Origin: a virus
Reading direction: 5' to 3' (one strand)
Length of the DNA stretch: 25,287 nucleotides
IMG/VR virus record: IMGVR_UViG_3300039159_000714
Span: 1-25,287 of that record
Position numbers and translations under genes: made by a program. The notes under the pieces are model-generated. The model ran no database searches and had not been told where the DNA came from. It worked only from the letters and a program-made list of their open reading frames with translations. Numbering within the stretch: position 1 is the stretch's first letter; each line of letters starts with the position of its first letter. Positions 15,984-22,529 of this stretch are shown here, in pieces.

Positions 15984-16688
15984 ATGAGTATCCTTGATAT
16001 CGTAACCACACCGACGTATAGTACAACCATCCCCTCTTCCAAAGCAAAGGTATCATACCGTCCGTTCCTAGTGGGGGAAGAAAAGTCTCTCTTGGCTGCG
16101 TATGAATCCGAAGATGTTACCACCATGATTAACACAGTTTGTGCTGTGGTCCGGTCATGCATTACACCAAAGTCGGCCACTGAAAAACTTACCGCATTCG
16201 ACGTGGAATATCTATTCGTACAGATCCGGATGAAATCCATCGGGGAAGATTCTTCTATCGAAATTACGTGCCCGACATGCTCTGCTCAGACCGGCATCAC
16301 GATCCAACTAGATAGGGTAGAAGTGTATACACCGCCTGAGCACAAAACAACAGTGAAACTTTCTGATACCTTGGCCCTGAAGATGAAACATCCATCCCTG
16401 GAAGAGATGACCGCCCTGGTCGTTGATGGGGATTCGGGAGACACAAAAATGAAGTGTGTTGCCCTATGCATAGAAACCGTTTTTGACGGTGAACAACAAT
16501 ACCACGCCGCCGAGGAGACCCAAGAGACTATGCTGAAGCTAGTGAAAAAGTTCACCTCGTCCCAGTACAACAAGCTCGCTGCTTTCTTTGATACGATGCC
16601 AGAGACCAGACTCACATTTGATTGGAAGTGCCCGAAGTGTGGTACAGATCATACAAAAACCTTGAGGGGTCTGAATAATTTTTTTTAG
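15984..16688 (+). CDS. gp26: baseplate hub assembly protein gp26 (zinc-ribbon type)
   Basis: A 234-aa protein (T4 gp26 is 208 aa) of the T4 gp26 baseplate family: TTPTYSTTIPSSKAKVSYRP, FLVGEEKSLLAA and a KLTAFDVEYLFVQIRMKSIG helix at the N-terminus. Two CPxC knuckles, CPTC (Cys96/Cys99) and CPKC (Cys216/Cys219), probably bind one zinc. gp26 is needed for hub assembly and is thought to act as a chaperone. The frame ends in NNFF-stop on a run of eight T residues, which is the probable -1 frameshift site leading into the next reading frame. The TAG at 16686 is used by the unshifted product. Confidence 0.85.
   Translation: MSILDIVTTPTYSTTIPSSKAKVSYRPFLVGEEKSLLAAYESEDVTTMINTVCAVVRSCITPKSATEKLTAFDVEYLFVQIRMKSIGEDSSIEITCPTCSAQTGITIQLDRVEVYTPPEHKTTVKLSDTLALKMKHPSLEEMTALVVDGDSGDTKMKCVALCIETVFDGEQQYHAAEETQETMLKLVKKFTSSQYNKLAAFFDTMPETRLTFDWKCPKCGTDHTKTLRGLNNFF
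16679..16685 (+). promoter_or_regulatory. probable -1 ribosomal frameshift site T-TTT-TTT
   Basis: In the gp26 frame the sequence is AAT TTT TTT TAG, giving an ideal slippery heptamer T TTT TTT directly before the stop codon. A -1 shift continues with TTA GTA TGC... without stop into the downstream 50-codon ORF, yielding a product of about 293 residues. A short stem (TCAG/CTGA, 16701-16712) and a 14-bp palindrome (16717-16730) follow, but no strong stimulatory structure is obvious. Confidence 0.6.
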
Positions 16689-16711
16689 TATGCCTAAGTT
16701 CAGATAACCTG

Positions 16712-16864
16712 ATGAATCATCTGCAGATGAACTTTGCCCTCATGAAACATCATGGTTATACTTTAGGCGACCTAAACGGCATGATTCCTTATGAACGGGA
16801 AGTATATGTGATTTTACTTAAGCAGTATCTTGAAGAGAAAAAACAAAAATTACAAAACGGATAA
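16712..16864 (+). CDS. short ORF, probably expressed as -1 frameshift extension of gp26
   Basis: A 50-codon frame from the first ATG (MNHLQMNFALMKHHGYTLGD, then MIPYEREVYVILLKQYLEEK). The frame is open upstream without stop to the T-run at the end of gene 26 and lies in the -1 frame. No Shine-Dalgarno sequence precedes the ATG, and the nine codons before it (LVCLSSDNL) look like normal protein. The helix-rich sequence with a [WY]ERE(I/V)Y motif resembles what follows gp26 in T4-like marine phages (from memory). Tail assembly chaperones of other phages (lambda G/GT) use the same arrangement next to the tape measure gene, and here the tape measure follows by 3 bases. An independently initiated small protein is the alternative. 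Confidence 0.7.
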   Translation: MNHLQMNFALMKHHGYTLGDLNGMIPYEREVYVILLKQYLEEKKQKLQNG

Positions 16865-16867
16865 CGC

Positions 16868-18934
16868 ATGAACCAAGATAATCCAAACCGACCGCCAGAT
16901 AGTCAAGACGATATAGCACCGCAAAACCCCAACTCTTTAACGGGCGCCGGTTTGACGGGCGCCGGTCTGGCGGGCTTTGGGAATCTGGATGATGAGGCCG
17001 ATATCTTAAGGCAGCGCCAGATTGCTCTGGATGAACAGCGGCTTCGGCAGTCCCAGGAAGAAATAAAGAACAGTAGTATTCTAACAAAGGCCCTCCTGGG
17101 GCTGACACAGAGCATAAAGACTAGCTTCGGAATTAAGGCCACGGATGTAAAAAAGAAAGATGGGCTTTTCTCCTCCCTCAGTGGTGGTCTCGGGGCCTTC
17201 AAAGATGACAAGGTTCGTCAACTAAAGTCGGTAACATCAGCCGCTGGGTTATCTGGTCTCGTAGCGTCAAGGTTTGATCCCACAAGTATGATGGGGCAGA
17301 TGGCCACCGGTGTGGCAAATAATTATAAGGATCGGGATGAAAAAAGAACTAAGGCCGCAGACTTTCGAAAGGCGTTTGCCGAGAACACAGAGATGGGTCG
17401 GGAGCTATCGACCCGAGGTGTGGATGAGGCTGTTCAAACATTCAAGACCAGCAACCCAGATGCAACCCCGGAGCAAATAGAAGAGGCCCGTGTATCCGCG
17501 TCCAAGGACAAGGGCATTGCCAAGAGAACCGATCGAGCCATAACTTCTCGGGCATCAAGATTACAAGCTGTCTCCGAGGCCCGAACAGATCAGAAGCTGT
17601 TCTTAGAAAACAAACTCAAAAATGCTCAGAGTACTTTTGGGGCTGGTGCTTCTCTGAGCGATGAGGATGCGGCTCTATTGGCCAAGGCCCAAAAGTCTTT
17701 ATCTGGAAACAAAACCCCTAAGCCAAAAAGAACAAATCAACCTGCCGCTGGAGTCCTTGGTGCCGGTGCTCTCGGTGCGGCCGCTAGCGAGGATCTTTCT
17801 ACGTCCGGGACTCTTCAGCATAATTTAGCCACGCTGATCGTGGAGGAGTTTAAGAAGAATAACCCCAACGCCGACCCAGAAGTAACTAATGAGGTTTATG
17901 AGGGCGCCATGGAGGGGGCCTTGGCCGAACTGCGCGATCTTGGGCAGGAACAGCTCGAGGAACTAAGGAAGATCGTTGCTGCCGGCATTACAGAAGAAGA
18001 AACCACCGAGGAAATAGCCTCCGGTATTTCAGAGCTTGTATCGGATGGTAATGAAGCCCAGGCCCTGGCCGAGGAGGAGCGCCTCGAGAGAAGTGATGCT
18101 GGGCTTGAGGGTGACCAAAGGATTCAGAGACTAGAACCAGAGAAAGAGAAAAAGTCTGGTCTCTTGGACATGCTCATGAATTTAGTCCCAGGCGTGGGTA
18201 AACTAACCAAGGCACTCGGACCTATTGGTGCTAAGATCGGCGCGGTAGCCGCGTCACTCGGCCCTATGGCACTCAAGGTAGGCGCAGCGATCGGGCCTAT
18301 GGCTACAATGGCGGCAAAGATACTTGGGCCAGCGGCAGCGGTGGCAGCTTCCGGTGCTGCGGGCTATGCTGCGGGCGGGGCCCTGAATAAATTTGTTCTG
18401 GACCCTCTGGCTGGCAAAATGACCGGTGATGAGAATGATACAGTAGGGACTGCTTTATTCTCGGGCGTTGACAAGATGAAGAGTATTCTTGGTATGGAGA
18501 CCGAAGCAGACAAGCTGAAAGCAGCCGATAAGGCTGCAATGGAAAACTTGATTGAAACCAAAAAGAAAAGCGGTACTAAAATAAGTGCTATGAGTGCTGC
18601 TTCTGCTAAAGCAATGGGGATCGAAGTACCCGAAGATATGATCGGCGCGCAGGGTGAAAAAATATCTCCAGTAACACCGGCAACCGTGGTCCAACCTGAA
18701 CCCACCAAACCCGAAATTGTAAAGTCCGAAGATATCAGCGGTCTTCAGGACGCAATCAAGACAAACACCGAGGCCGTGGAGGATGCTAAAGATGAGGCGA
18801 AAAAAGAGGCGCCCACTACAATAGTAAGCGCCCCTGTTTCAAATGTGAACAACACTACATCCATAAAGAATCGGATCGCGATTCGTAATCAAGAGCCGTT
18901 CATTATGATGCACATGCGTCAGCACATGGTCTGA
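16868..18934 (+). CDS. gp29: tape measure / tail length determinator (gp29 counterpart)
   Basis: A 688-aa protein (T4 gp29 is 590 aa). It has a disordered N-terminus containing a TGAG-LTGAG repeat, long charged helical regions (residues about 45-410), a hydrophobic Gly/Ala-rich segment (about 431-515) that could enter the host membrane, and a C-terminus ending in a TTIVSAPVSNVNNTTSIKNR-type tail. Size, helical content, the hydrophobic segment, and the position after gp26 and its likely frameshift product all fit a tape measure that sets tail length and exits ahead of DNA. Direct similarity to T4 gp29 is not recognisable by eye. Convergent with the minus-strand 53-aa gene, only 2 bases apart and without an obvious terminator. 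Confidence 0.75.
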   Translation: MNQDNPNRPPDSQDDIAPQNPNSLTGAGLTGAGLAGFGNLDDEADILRQRQIALDEQRLRQSQEEIKNSSILTKALLGLTQSIKTSFGIKATDVKKKDGLFSSLSGGLGAFKDDKVRQLKSVTSAAGLSGLVASRFDPTSMMGQMATGVANNYKDRDEKRTKAADFRKAFAENTEMGRELSTRGVDEAVQTFKTSNPDATPEQIEEARVSASKDKGIAKRTDRAITSRASRLQAVSEARTDQKLFLENKLKNAQSTFGAGASLSDEDAALLAKAQKSLSGNKTPKPKRTNQPAAGVLGAGALGAAASEDLSTSGTLQHNLATLIVEEFKKNNPNADPEVTNEVYEGAMEGALAELRDLGQEQLEELRKIVAAGITEEETTEEIASGISELVSDGNEAQALAEEERLERSDAGLEGDQRIQRLEPEKEKKSGLLDMLMNLVPGVGKLTKALGPIGAKIGAVAASLGPMALKVGAAIGPMATMAAKILGPAAAVAASGAAGYAAGGALNKFVLDPLAGKMTGDENDTVGTALFSGVDKMKSILGMETEADKLKAADKAAMENLIETKKKSGTKISAMSAASAKAMGIEVPEDMIGAQGEKISPVTPATVVQPEPTKPEIVKSEDISGLQDAIKTNTEAVEDAKDEAKKEAPTTIVSAPVSNVNNTTSIKNRIAIRNQEPFIMMHMRQHMV

Positions 18935-18936
18935 GA

Positions 18937-19098
18937 TTACCCAAGCAGGATATTTTTGCCGCTGGGTGTCCCAGATTCATTCTGTGACTTCATGTCAGTG
19001 AGTTTGATCAGCACTTCTTGAGCCTTGGCAAAATCGCCGGTCTCAAGAAGTTTCCGATAGATAAACTCAAGCTCTTGGATGAGAGTTTGGTTATCCAT
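18937..19098 (-). CDS. small protein downstream of gp32
   Basis: A 53-aa frame (MDNQTLIQELEFIYRKLLET, then FAKAQEVLIKLTDMKSQN). It begins 3 bases after the gp32 stop on the same strand and ends 2 bases from the tape measure stop on the other strand. It would fold as a short helical hairpin. It fills the whole gap and the codons look coding, so I think it is real. I do not recognise the family; coupling to gp32 suggests a replication or recombination accessory role, but this is inference. Confidence 0.65.
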   Translation of the reverse strand: MDNQTLIQELEFIYRKLLETGDFAKAQEVLIKLTDMKSQNESGTPSGKNILLG

Positions 19099-19101
19099 TT
19101 T

Positions 19102-20007
19102 TTACTTTGCCAGCGAAGCGAAGTAGTCGGTCAGGTCCTCTTCTTCCGAAGCACCGCCTGGCTCAGGAGCCTCGACTGCCGCGGGGGCATTAACCTTCTT
19201 TTCCTTCTTTGCTGGTTCGGCATGCATCTGTTCAACCACTTTTTCAGCAGCCGAACCCGTACCACCTTCAGCGTCAACGGAGACCAATTTCTTGGAGAGT
19301 TCGTCGTACGACTTGAACTTGGCTGGAGCCAGAACAACATTCAAGGGAGTGACCTTGTTCATGATAGCCAGGATGGCATCATCAGAGTCCGCAATCTCCG
19401 AGGGAGCCTCGAAGGTGCTTTGGTCGTAGTTCGGGTAGCCCTCAACCTTGCGCATACGGAGTTTGAATGCCGCGCCTTCCCACAGGTCAAAGATATTGAC
19501 CGGAGCCTCATCTTCAAACGTTGGCTGGACCGCGCCCATCATCTTCTCGAAGATCTTTTTGCCATACTTGAAGGGCATTACCTTGCCGTTGTTGTCTGGA
19601 TTTTTTGGGTCCGAGATGACCATGATGTTGGACACATAGTGCTGACGGCGCTTACGCTTTGCGCCGATCTTCTTGTCATCATCCGTACCCTGATACAGCT
19701 TGCGAGTTGCCTCACAGACCGGGCAGGGTTGATTCAACGAAGATGGGCAGTTGTCAATCAACCACCTGCCGTTATCGCCTTGGAAACCATGGCTGTAATA
19801 GGTGACCCATGGCAGCTCGTCATCAGCGTGCTTAGGGAGAAAGCGGATAACTGCGGATGCGTTTCCAGCTTTGTCAGCCGTGAGCTTGAAGAAGTTGTCG
19901 TCGTCCCGGGCGTATTCACTCTTTTTGTTAAGAGCTTCCGTGATCTGACCAAAACCTTTGGAGCGGAGGGCCCGCAGGTCTGCAATTGATAGTGATAGAT
20001 TTGTCAT
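19102..20007 (-). CDS. gp32: single-stranded DNA-binding protein gp32
   Basis: A 301-aa protein, the same length as T4 gp32. The N-terminal cooperativity region is followed by a core with the zinc site His73-x13-Cys87-x7-Cys95-x2-Cys98 (T4: His64, Cys77, Cys87, Cys90), within WVTYYSHGF and QPCPVCEATRKLY. A basic patch (KRKRRQHYVSNIMVISDPK) and GKVMPFKYGKKIFEKM follow, as in other gp32s. The C-terminus is acidic (EEEDLTDYFASLAK), the tail that contacts gp59, the polymerase and UvsY. It covers ssDNA in replication, recombination and repair. A late promoter and a structured leader precede it (20008-20103). Its partner gp59 is encoded just upstream. Confidence 0.95.
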   Translation of the reverse strand: MTNLSLSIADLRALRSKGFGQITEALNKKSEYARDDDNFFKLTADKAGNASAVIRFLPKHADDELPWVTYYSHGFQGDNGRWLIDNCPSSLNQPCPVCEATRKLYQGTDDDKKIGAKRKRRQHYVSNIMVISDPKNPDNNGKVMPFKYGKKIFEKMMGAVQPTFEDEAPVNIFDLWEGAAFKLRMRKVEGYPNYDQSTFEAPSEIADSDDAILAIMNKVTPLNVVLAPAKFKSYDELSKKLVSVDAEGGTGSAAEKVVEQMHAEPAKKEKKVNAPAAVEAPEPGGASEEEDLTDYFASLAK

Positions 20008-20089
20008 AGTTTTCTTTCTGAGTCATAGACTCTACTTGTTGTAGGCCTCTAGGGCCTGGATAAACTACCAACCAGGAATGGTTATGGTA
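20008..20089 (-). promoter_or_regulatory. structured gp32 leader (candidate autoregulatory RNA)
   Basis: The minus-strand leader contains a strong hairpin (ACTACCA...TGGTAGT, with an inner ACCA/TGGT stem around a TTCC loop), a second one (AGGCC-CTAGA-GGCCT) and a third (GAGTC-TAT-GACTC) about 15 nt before the ATG. The CCTGG of hairpin 1 could also pair with the CCAGG downstream, giving a pseudoknot-like fold. T4 gp32 represses its own translation by binding a leader pseudoknot. No strong Shine-Dalgarno is seen other than AGAAAG. Confidence 0.5.
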
Positions 20090-20095
20090 GTGCTT

Positions 20096-20103
20096 TATTT
20101 ATA
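20096..20103 (-). promoter_or_regulatory. late promoter TATAAATA for gp32
   Basis: The minus strand reads TATAAATA, with an expected start near 20089 and a leader of about 82 nt. It lies just after the stop of the 82-aa gene, so gp32 could be expressed both from upstream promoters and late. Confidence 0.7.
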
Positions 20104-20105
20104 CA

Positions 20106-20354
20106 TCAAGAATTCCAGTCCTTCCTACGGATCAACGAGATTTTATCCCCGTCGATAGAGTAGATAACCTTCGGGTAGGTCGCCGCCTCATCATAAGAAC
20201 CCACGGCCTCCGTCAGCTTGTCCGTCCAGTCAATCGTAACGCCACCCGACATCACGTTGTAGACGGGTCGGCCCATCTTGCGCACGTTTTGGCTCATGCC
20301 GGCGCCAGCCCCTGGCTTCTTACCGGTTTTCACTTCACTTTTTGCTACAGTCAT
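20106..20354 (-). CDS. conserved-looking small protein, function unknown
   Basis: An 82-aa protein. The first ~30 residues are basic and Gly-rich (KTGKKPGAGAGMSQNVRK), the rest is a mixed alpha/beta region (RPVYNVMSGGVTIDWTDKLT). It has a good Shine-Dalgarno (AGGAG) 6-7 bases before the ATG at 20354, and a possible sigma70 promoter at 20373-20401. I do not recognise the family. Placement between gp59 and gp32 suggests a role near replication, which is inference only. Confidence 0.7.
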   Translation of the reverse strand: MTVAKSEVKTGKKPGAGAGMSQNVRKMGRPVYNVMSGGVTIDWTDKLTEAVGSYDEAATYPKVIYSIDGDKISLIRRKDWNS

Positions 20355-20372
20355 AATAACTCCTAAAAATCA

Positions 20373-20401
20373 ATTTTATCACACTTACTCGGAACCAACA
20401 A
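20373..20401 (-). promoter_or_regulatory. possible sigma70 promoter upstream of the 82-aa gene
   Basis: Minus strand TTGTTG (20401-20396), 17-bp spacer, TAAAAT (20378-20373), with TGTGA before the -10. It lacks the TTTATnnCTAC motif of the other three promoters in the window, so it may belong to another class. Confidence 0.35.
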
Positions 20402-20406
20402 TAAAC

Positions 20407-20589
20407 TTACTCAACCTCGTACTCATCCCCGGCGGATAGATCCTCCGAGAGCAAGCGATCAATTTCGGCCTCATCCTCAATGATGTAGTACCGCTTGTCC
20501 CGGACTGCCTTTCGGCTCTCTCGGTTGCTATGTTCTACAATTTTTTCCCGGCGATGTTCGGGGGAGATGAATGCTGGTTTATTTTTCAC
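20407..20589 (-). CDS. small charged protein, function unknown
   Basis: A 60-aa protein from a GTG start that overlaps the last codons of gp59 by 11 bases. The N-terminal half is basic (HRREKIVEHSNRESRKAVRD), the C-terminal half is very acidic (EDEAEIDRLLSEDLSAGDEY). Translational coupling with gp59 is likely. No family is recognised. The overlap and strand agree with a real gene of the gp33-gp59-gp32 group. Confidence 0.6.
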   Translation of the reverse strand: MKNKPAFISPEHRREKIVEHSNRESRKAVRDKRYYIIEDEAEIDRLLSEDLSAGDEYEVE

Positions 20590-21142
20590 TTTGTTTCTGA
20601 GAGATGAGGGATGAGATGCGTTCTTTGTTATATTTACAGAATCGAGATAGCTTGGTTAATTTTAACACAGTATCATCGAACCCGAAATAACTTTTCTTCT
20701 TCCATACGGATAGGAAGGGAATGTTTTCGTCTATGGCAACCGCGGTCTGGGGAATGATCTTTCCAGCCACGATATATTTTAGAAGGGTGGGGAGAACATC
20801 ATCGTGAAGATCTTTTTCCAGGTCAAGGATGTCCAGATTGTCAGCAATGAGTTTTGTGAGAGATTCCTTCTCTTTGATCCACCTGTTATAGTTATCCCAG
20901 GCGGTCACGGAGAAGGATTCGTCCGAAGATGTATAGATGATGTTGGAGACAAAATACTCCACGCAATCATATGGTCGTTCAAATTTAGAAGATATCATCT
21001 CATACTGAACACGCCGCCTGACCTTGGCAAAAGATTCCTCATTGTCTCGAACAAATCTTCCCTTGTATTGGAACAAGTCGTATTTTGATGTGAAGTGCAT
21101 CTTCACCGCCCGATGCACTTTCCATACATTGAAACCATTCAT
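20579..21142 (-). CDS. gp59: helicase loader gp59
   Basis: A 187-aa protein (T4 gp59 is 217 aa). The N-terminal HMG-like half matches T4: VWKVHRAVKMHFTSKYDLFQ against T4's VYKLYLMIKQHMNGKYDVIKYN, then a K-RRRVQYEMISSKF helix and YDCVEYFVSNIIYTSSDESF against LKELALIFISNLVAN. The C-terminal helices follow. gp59 loads the gp41 helicase on gp32-covered forks. It overlaps gp33 (ATGA) upstream, so late coactivator and loader are co-translated, the same neighbours as in T4. Confidence 0.88.
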   Translation of the reverse strand: MNGFNVWKVHRAVKMHFTSKYDLFQYKGRFVRDNEESFAKVRRRVQYEMISSKFERPYDCVEYFVSNIIYTSSDESFSVTAWDNYNRWIKEKESLTKLIADNLDILDLEKDLHDDVLPTLLKYIVAGKIIPQTAVAIDENIPFLSVWKKKSYFGFDDTVLKLTKLSRFCKYNKERISSLISQKQSEK

Positions 21143-21444
21143 CAGTAACCTTCTAGGGTATTCCGTTTGTCAAGGAGACCAGATTCGATCATCTCGTTTT
21201 CTATCTTGCCCTTGAGAGACTCGTTGATGAGTTTGCTCACGGCATCTGGTTCGATATCTTTTTCATCACAGTACTCAAGGATCATCTCGGTACAGGATTT
21301 GTCTTGACGGACTGCCTCTGTTTCAATGAACTGAGAAAAGTCGGTCGCGGTTCGGAACAAAACATTGTCTGAGAACTTTATCAGGCTGCTGGCAAGGGCC
21401 TCGGGCGTCATGATAAAGAACGAATCAGTTTTTGGTGTAGGCAT
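21142..21444 (-). CDS. gp33: late promoter transcription accessory protein gp33
   Basis: A 100-aa protein (T4 gp33 is 112 aa). The core EMILEYCDEKDIEPDAVSKL followed by an INESLKGKIENEMIESGLLD segment corresponds to T4's EFGMSYLEATTAFLEENSIP and FIPSGIIEKIQSEAIDENLL. gp33 bridges RNA polymerase (beta flap) and the sliding clamp to activate TATAAATA promoters, which are present in this window. It ends in an ATGA overlap with gp59 and starts inside the upstream 86-aa gene (20-base overlap). Confidence 0.85.
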   Translation of the reverse strand: MPTPKTDSFFIMTPEALASSLIKFSDNVLFRTATDFSQFIETEAVRQDKSCTEMILEYCDEKDIEPDAVSKLINESLKGKIENEMIESGLLDKRNTLEGY

Positions 21445-21685
21445 TGATAACTCTCATCAGGCGGGTGATTTTGGAATATTCCTCGTTCTGGATTTTCATG
21501 AACTTGAGATATTTGGATGGTTTTTCGGAGTCCAGCCTGGGGCCATACTGATCAATGAACCTATGGCAATTGTAGTCAATCTGTTCCTTGTAGGAATTTA
21601 GTTTGGAAACAACGTCATCAATAAAAGCCCTATCCCCGCTGCGGGAATATAAAATGTCAATCTCTGTTCTTTGAAAATCAATCAC
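21425..21685 (-). CDS. helical small protein upstream of gp33, function unknown
   Basis: An 86-aa protein starting with GTG that overlaps the upstream 45-aa gene's TGA (GTGA). It overlaps gp33 by 20 bases. The sequence is almost entirely helical and charged (FIDDVVSKLNSYKEQIDYNC, KPSKYLKFMKIQNEEYSKIT). I do not recognise it; it is not UvsY by sequence. Tight overlap with gp33 suggests coordinated expression in the transcription/replication block. Confidence 0.7.
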   Translation of the reverse strand: MIDFQRTEIDILYSRSGDRAFIDDVVSKLNSYKEQIDYNCHRFIDQYGPRLDSEKPSKYLKFMKIQNEEYSKITRLMRVINAYTKN

Positions 21686-21819
21686 AGACCAATCCTTTTT
21701 ACATAAAGAGGGATGATGCCAAAAAGGAAGAAACCTTCAAATTTATAGGGGGTATTAGCGTTCACGTGCCATCCATCTTTCTGTTTTTTGGGTCGAGCCC
21801 ACTCTCGATATTGAATCAT
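21682..21819 (-). CDS. 45-aa protein, function unknown
   Basis: A short frame (MIQYREWARPKKQKDGWHVN, then a GFFLFGIIPLYVKRIG ending). It starts one base after the stop of the ligase C-terminal half (TAA-A-ATG) and its TGA overlaps the next GTG, so it lies in perfect operon register. The ending is hydrophobic, but too short to call a membrane anchor. No family recognised. Confidence 0.6.
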   Translation of the reverse strand: MIQYREWARPKKQKDGWHVNANTPYKFEGFFLFGIIPLYVKRIGL

Positions 21820-21820
21820 T

Positions 21821-22258
21821 TTATTTTGTGTTCAATTTGTTGATGTACCAGCGGCGTGCCACATTGGCGATCGGGCCCCCGAGCCTTTTCACGTCGATCT
21901 GATTCTCCACGATCTCGTCCTGAGATTCTTTGATACAATCGGCATACACAAGTCGGATAAACTCGCCCATGGATTGCATCTCGAAAGGGAGTAGCTTTTC
22001 CCGAACCATGTTTTGAAGCATTTGCTCAAGCCGGTTCTCGGTAACAAACATCTCCACATAAGCATTGATGGTCTCGAGTTCGGCCACGTCGACCAGCTTT
22101 GTGGTTTTCACCTTCGTTACCGAGTGGAGCTCACCTTTAGATTTGAACCAGTAGCCAGAGTCATTGATTGTTTCCACGGGGGTCCACACTAAACCTTCAC
22201 CGATGAAATCGATATTGAATGCGCCGGAGGAGGTGTTACTTTTCCAATTGATTTGCAT
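21821..22258 (-). CDS. RNA ligase (Rnl2-type), detached C-terminal half
   Basis: A 145-aa protein holding only the last part of an Rnl2-type ATP-dependent RNA ligase: motif IV IGEGLVWTP (residues 19-27, Glu21), motif V YWFKSKGE (36-43, Lys39/Lys41), then the helical C-terminal domain (ELETINAYVEMFVTENRLEQ, and a region ending in NVARRWYINKL), comparable to the C-terminal domain of T4 Rnl2. There is no nucleotidyl-lysine, so alone it cannot form the ligase-AMP. The N-terminal half is encoded on the same strand about 1 kb upstream (23246-24028). The in-frame TAA upstream of the ATG rules out a longer frame. It has its own early-type promoter (22287-22315) and a weak GAG Shine-Dalgarno. Either the two halves reassemble or the gene is decaying; both frames are intact and compositionally normal, which favours function. 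Confidence 0.82.
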   Translation of the reverse strand: MQINWKSNTSSGAFNIDFIGEGLVWTPVETINDSGYWFKSKGELHSVTKVKTTKLVDVAELETINAYVEMFVTENRLEQMLQNMVREKLLPFEMQSMGEFIRLVYADCIKESQDEIVENQIDVKRLGGPIANVARRWYINKLNTK

Positions 22259-22286
22259 GTTTTTCTCGTGTTTAGGATTAAATTAT

Positions 22287-22315
22287 ATTATATCAGGTGT
22301 AGCGATAAAAGTAAA
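22287..22315 (-). promoter_or_regulatory. early-type promoter copy A, before the ligase C-terminal half
   Basis: Minus strand TTTACT (22315-22310), 17-bp spacer beginning TTTATCGCTAC, then TATAAT (22292-22287). Expected start near 22280 with a leader of about 22 nt. Shares its spacer motif with copies B and C. Confidence 0.75.
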
Positions 22316-22317
22316 AC

Positions 22318-22467
22318 TTATTTGTTCACTGAATGCTCATACATCCGCTTGGCGGCTTGTTCAACCGTCTCACAAAAAAGGCTGTAAAAACCGGCGTCGA
22401 TCATAGTTTGAATCTTGTTGATCCAAATGAGTTGTTGGCCGGAGGATAAGTTCTCAAATAGAAGCAT
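22318..22467 (-). CDS. 49-aa ORF inside the ligase split, function unknown
   Basis: A short frame (MLLFENLSSGQQLIWINKIQ, then FYSLFCETVEQAAKRMYEHS). Its stop lies 2 bases before the -35 of promoter copy A, the compact spacing expected of a real phage gene, and the amino-acid composition is normal and helical. There is no good Shine-Dalgarno before the ATG, and a hairpin (22493-22529) lies upstream. It does not fill the missing part of the ligase. It may have arrived with the endonuclease cassette or be a former neighbour. Confidence 0.45.
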   Translation of the reverse strand: MLLFENLSSGQQLIWINKIQTMIDAGFYSLFCETVEQAAKRMYEHSVNK

Positions 22468-22485
22468 AATCTAAAATCACAGGAG

Positions 22486-22493
22486 TATAAATA
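22486..22493 (+). promoter_or_regulatory. late promoter TATAAATA for the homing endonuclease
   Basis: Exact TATAAATA on the plus strand. The expected start near 22499 falls inside the left arm of the following hairpin, so late transcripts lack most of that arm. The endonuclease ATG is 54 bases further on. Confidence 0.7.
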
Positions 22494-22529
22494 AAGGGTA
22501 GCCGCGAACCGCCAAGTTCCGCTACCTTT
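22493..22529. other. hairpin in the endonuclease leader / possible terminator for the other strand
   Basis: Left arm AAAGGGTAGC, right arm GCTACCTTT (nine pairs with one bulged G), plus an inner GAAC/GTTC stem around a 6-nt loop. On the minus strand the hairpin is followed by CTTTATTTAT, resembling a weak terminator that could stop early transcripts arriving from the ligase N-terminal half. On the plus strand it sits between the late promoter and the AGGAG ribosome binding site (22543-22547). Confidence 0.55.

Noticed and set aside
18937-18975. Hairpin between the convergent tape measure and 53-aa genes as a terminator
   Set aside because: A stem (ACCCA-AGC/GCTGGGT) can be drawn, but no T-run follows on either strand and it lies in coding sequence.
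19018-19989. Plus-strand frame of 323 aa opposite gp32
   Set aside because: Antisense to the full gp32 coding region; no ribosome binding site or promoter and no recognisable motif.
21740-21747. TATAAATT on the minus strand inside the 45-aa gene
   Set aside because: One mismatch from the late motif and inside a coding sequence of an operon expected to be early or middle; too weak to annotate.
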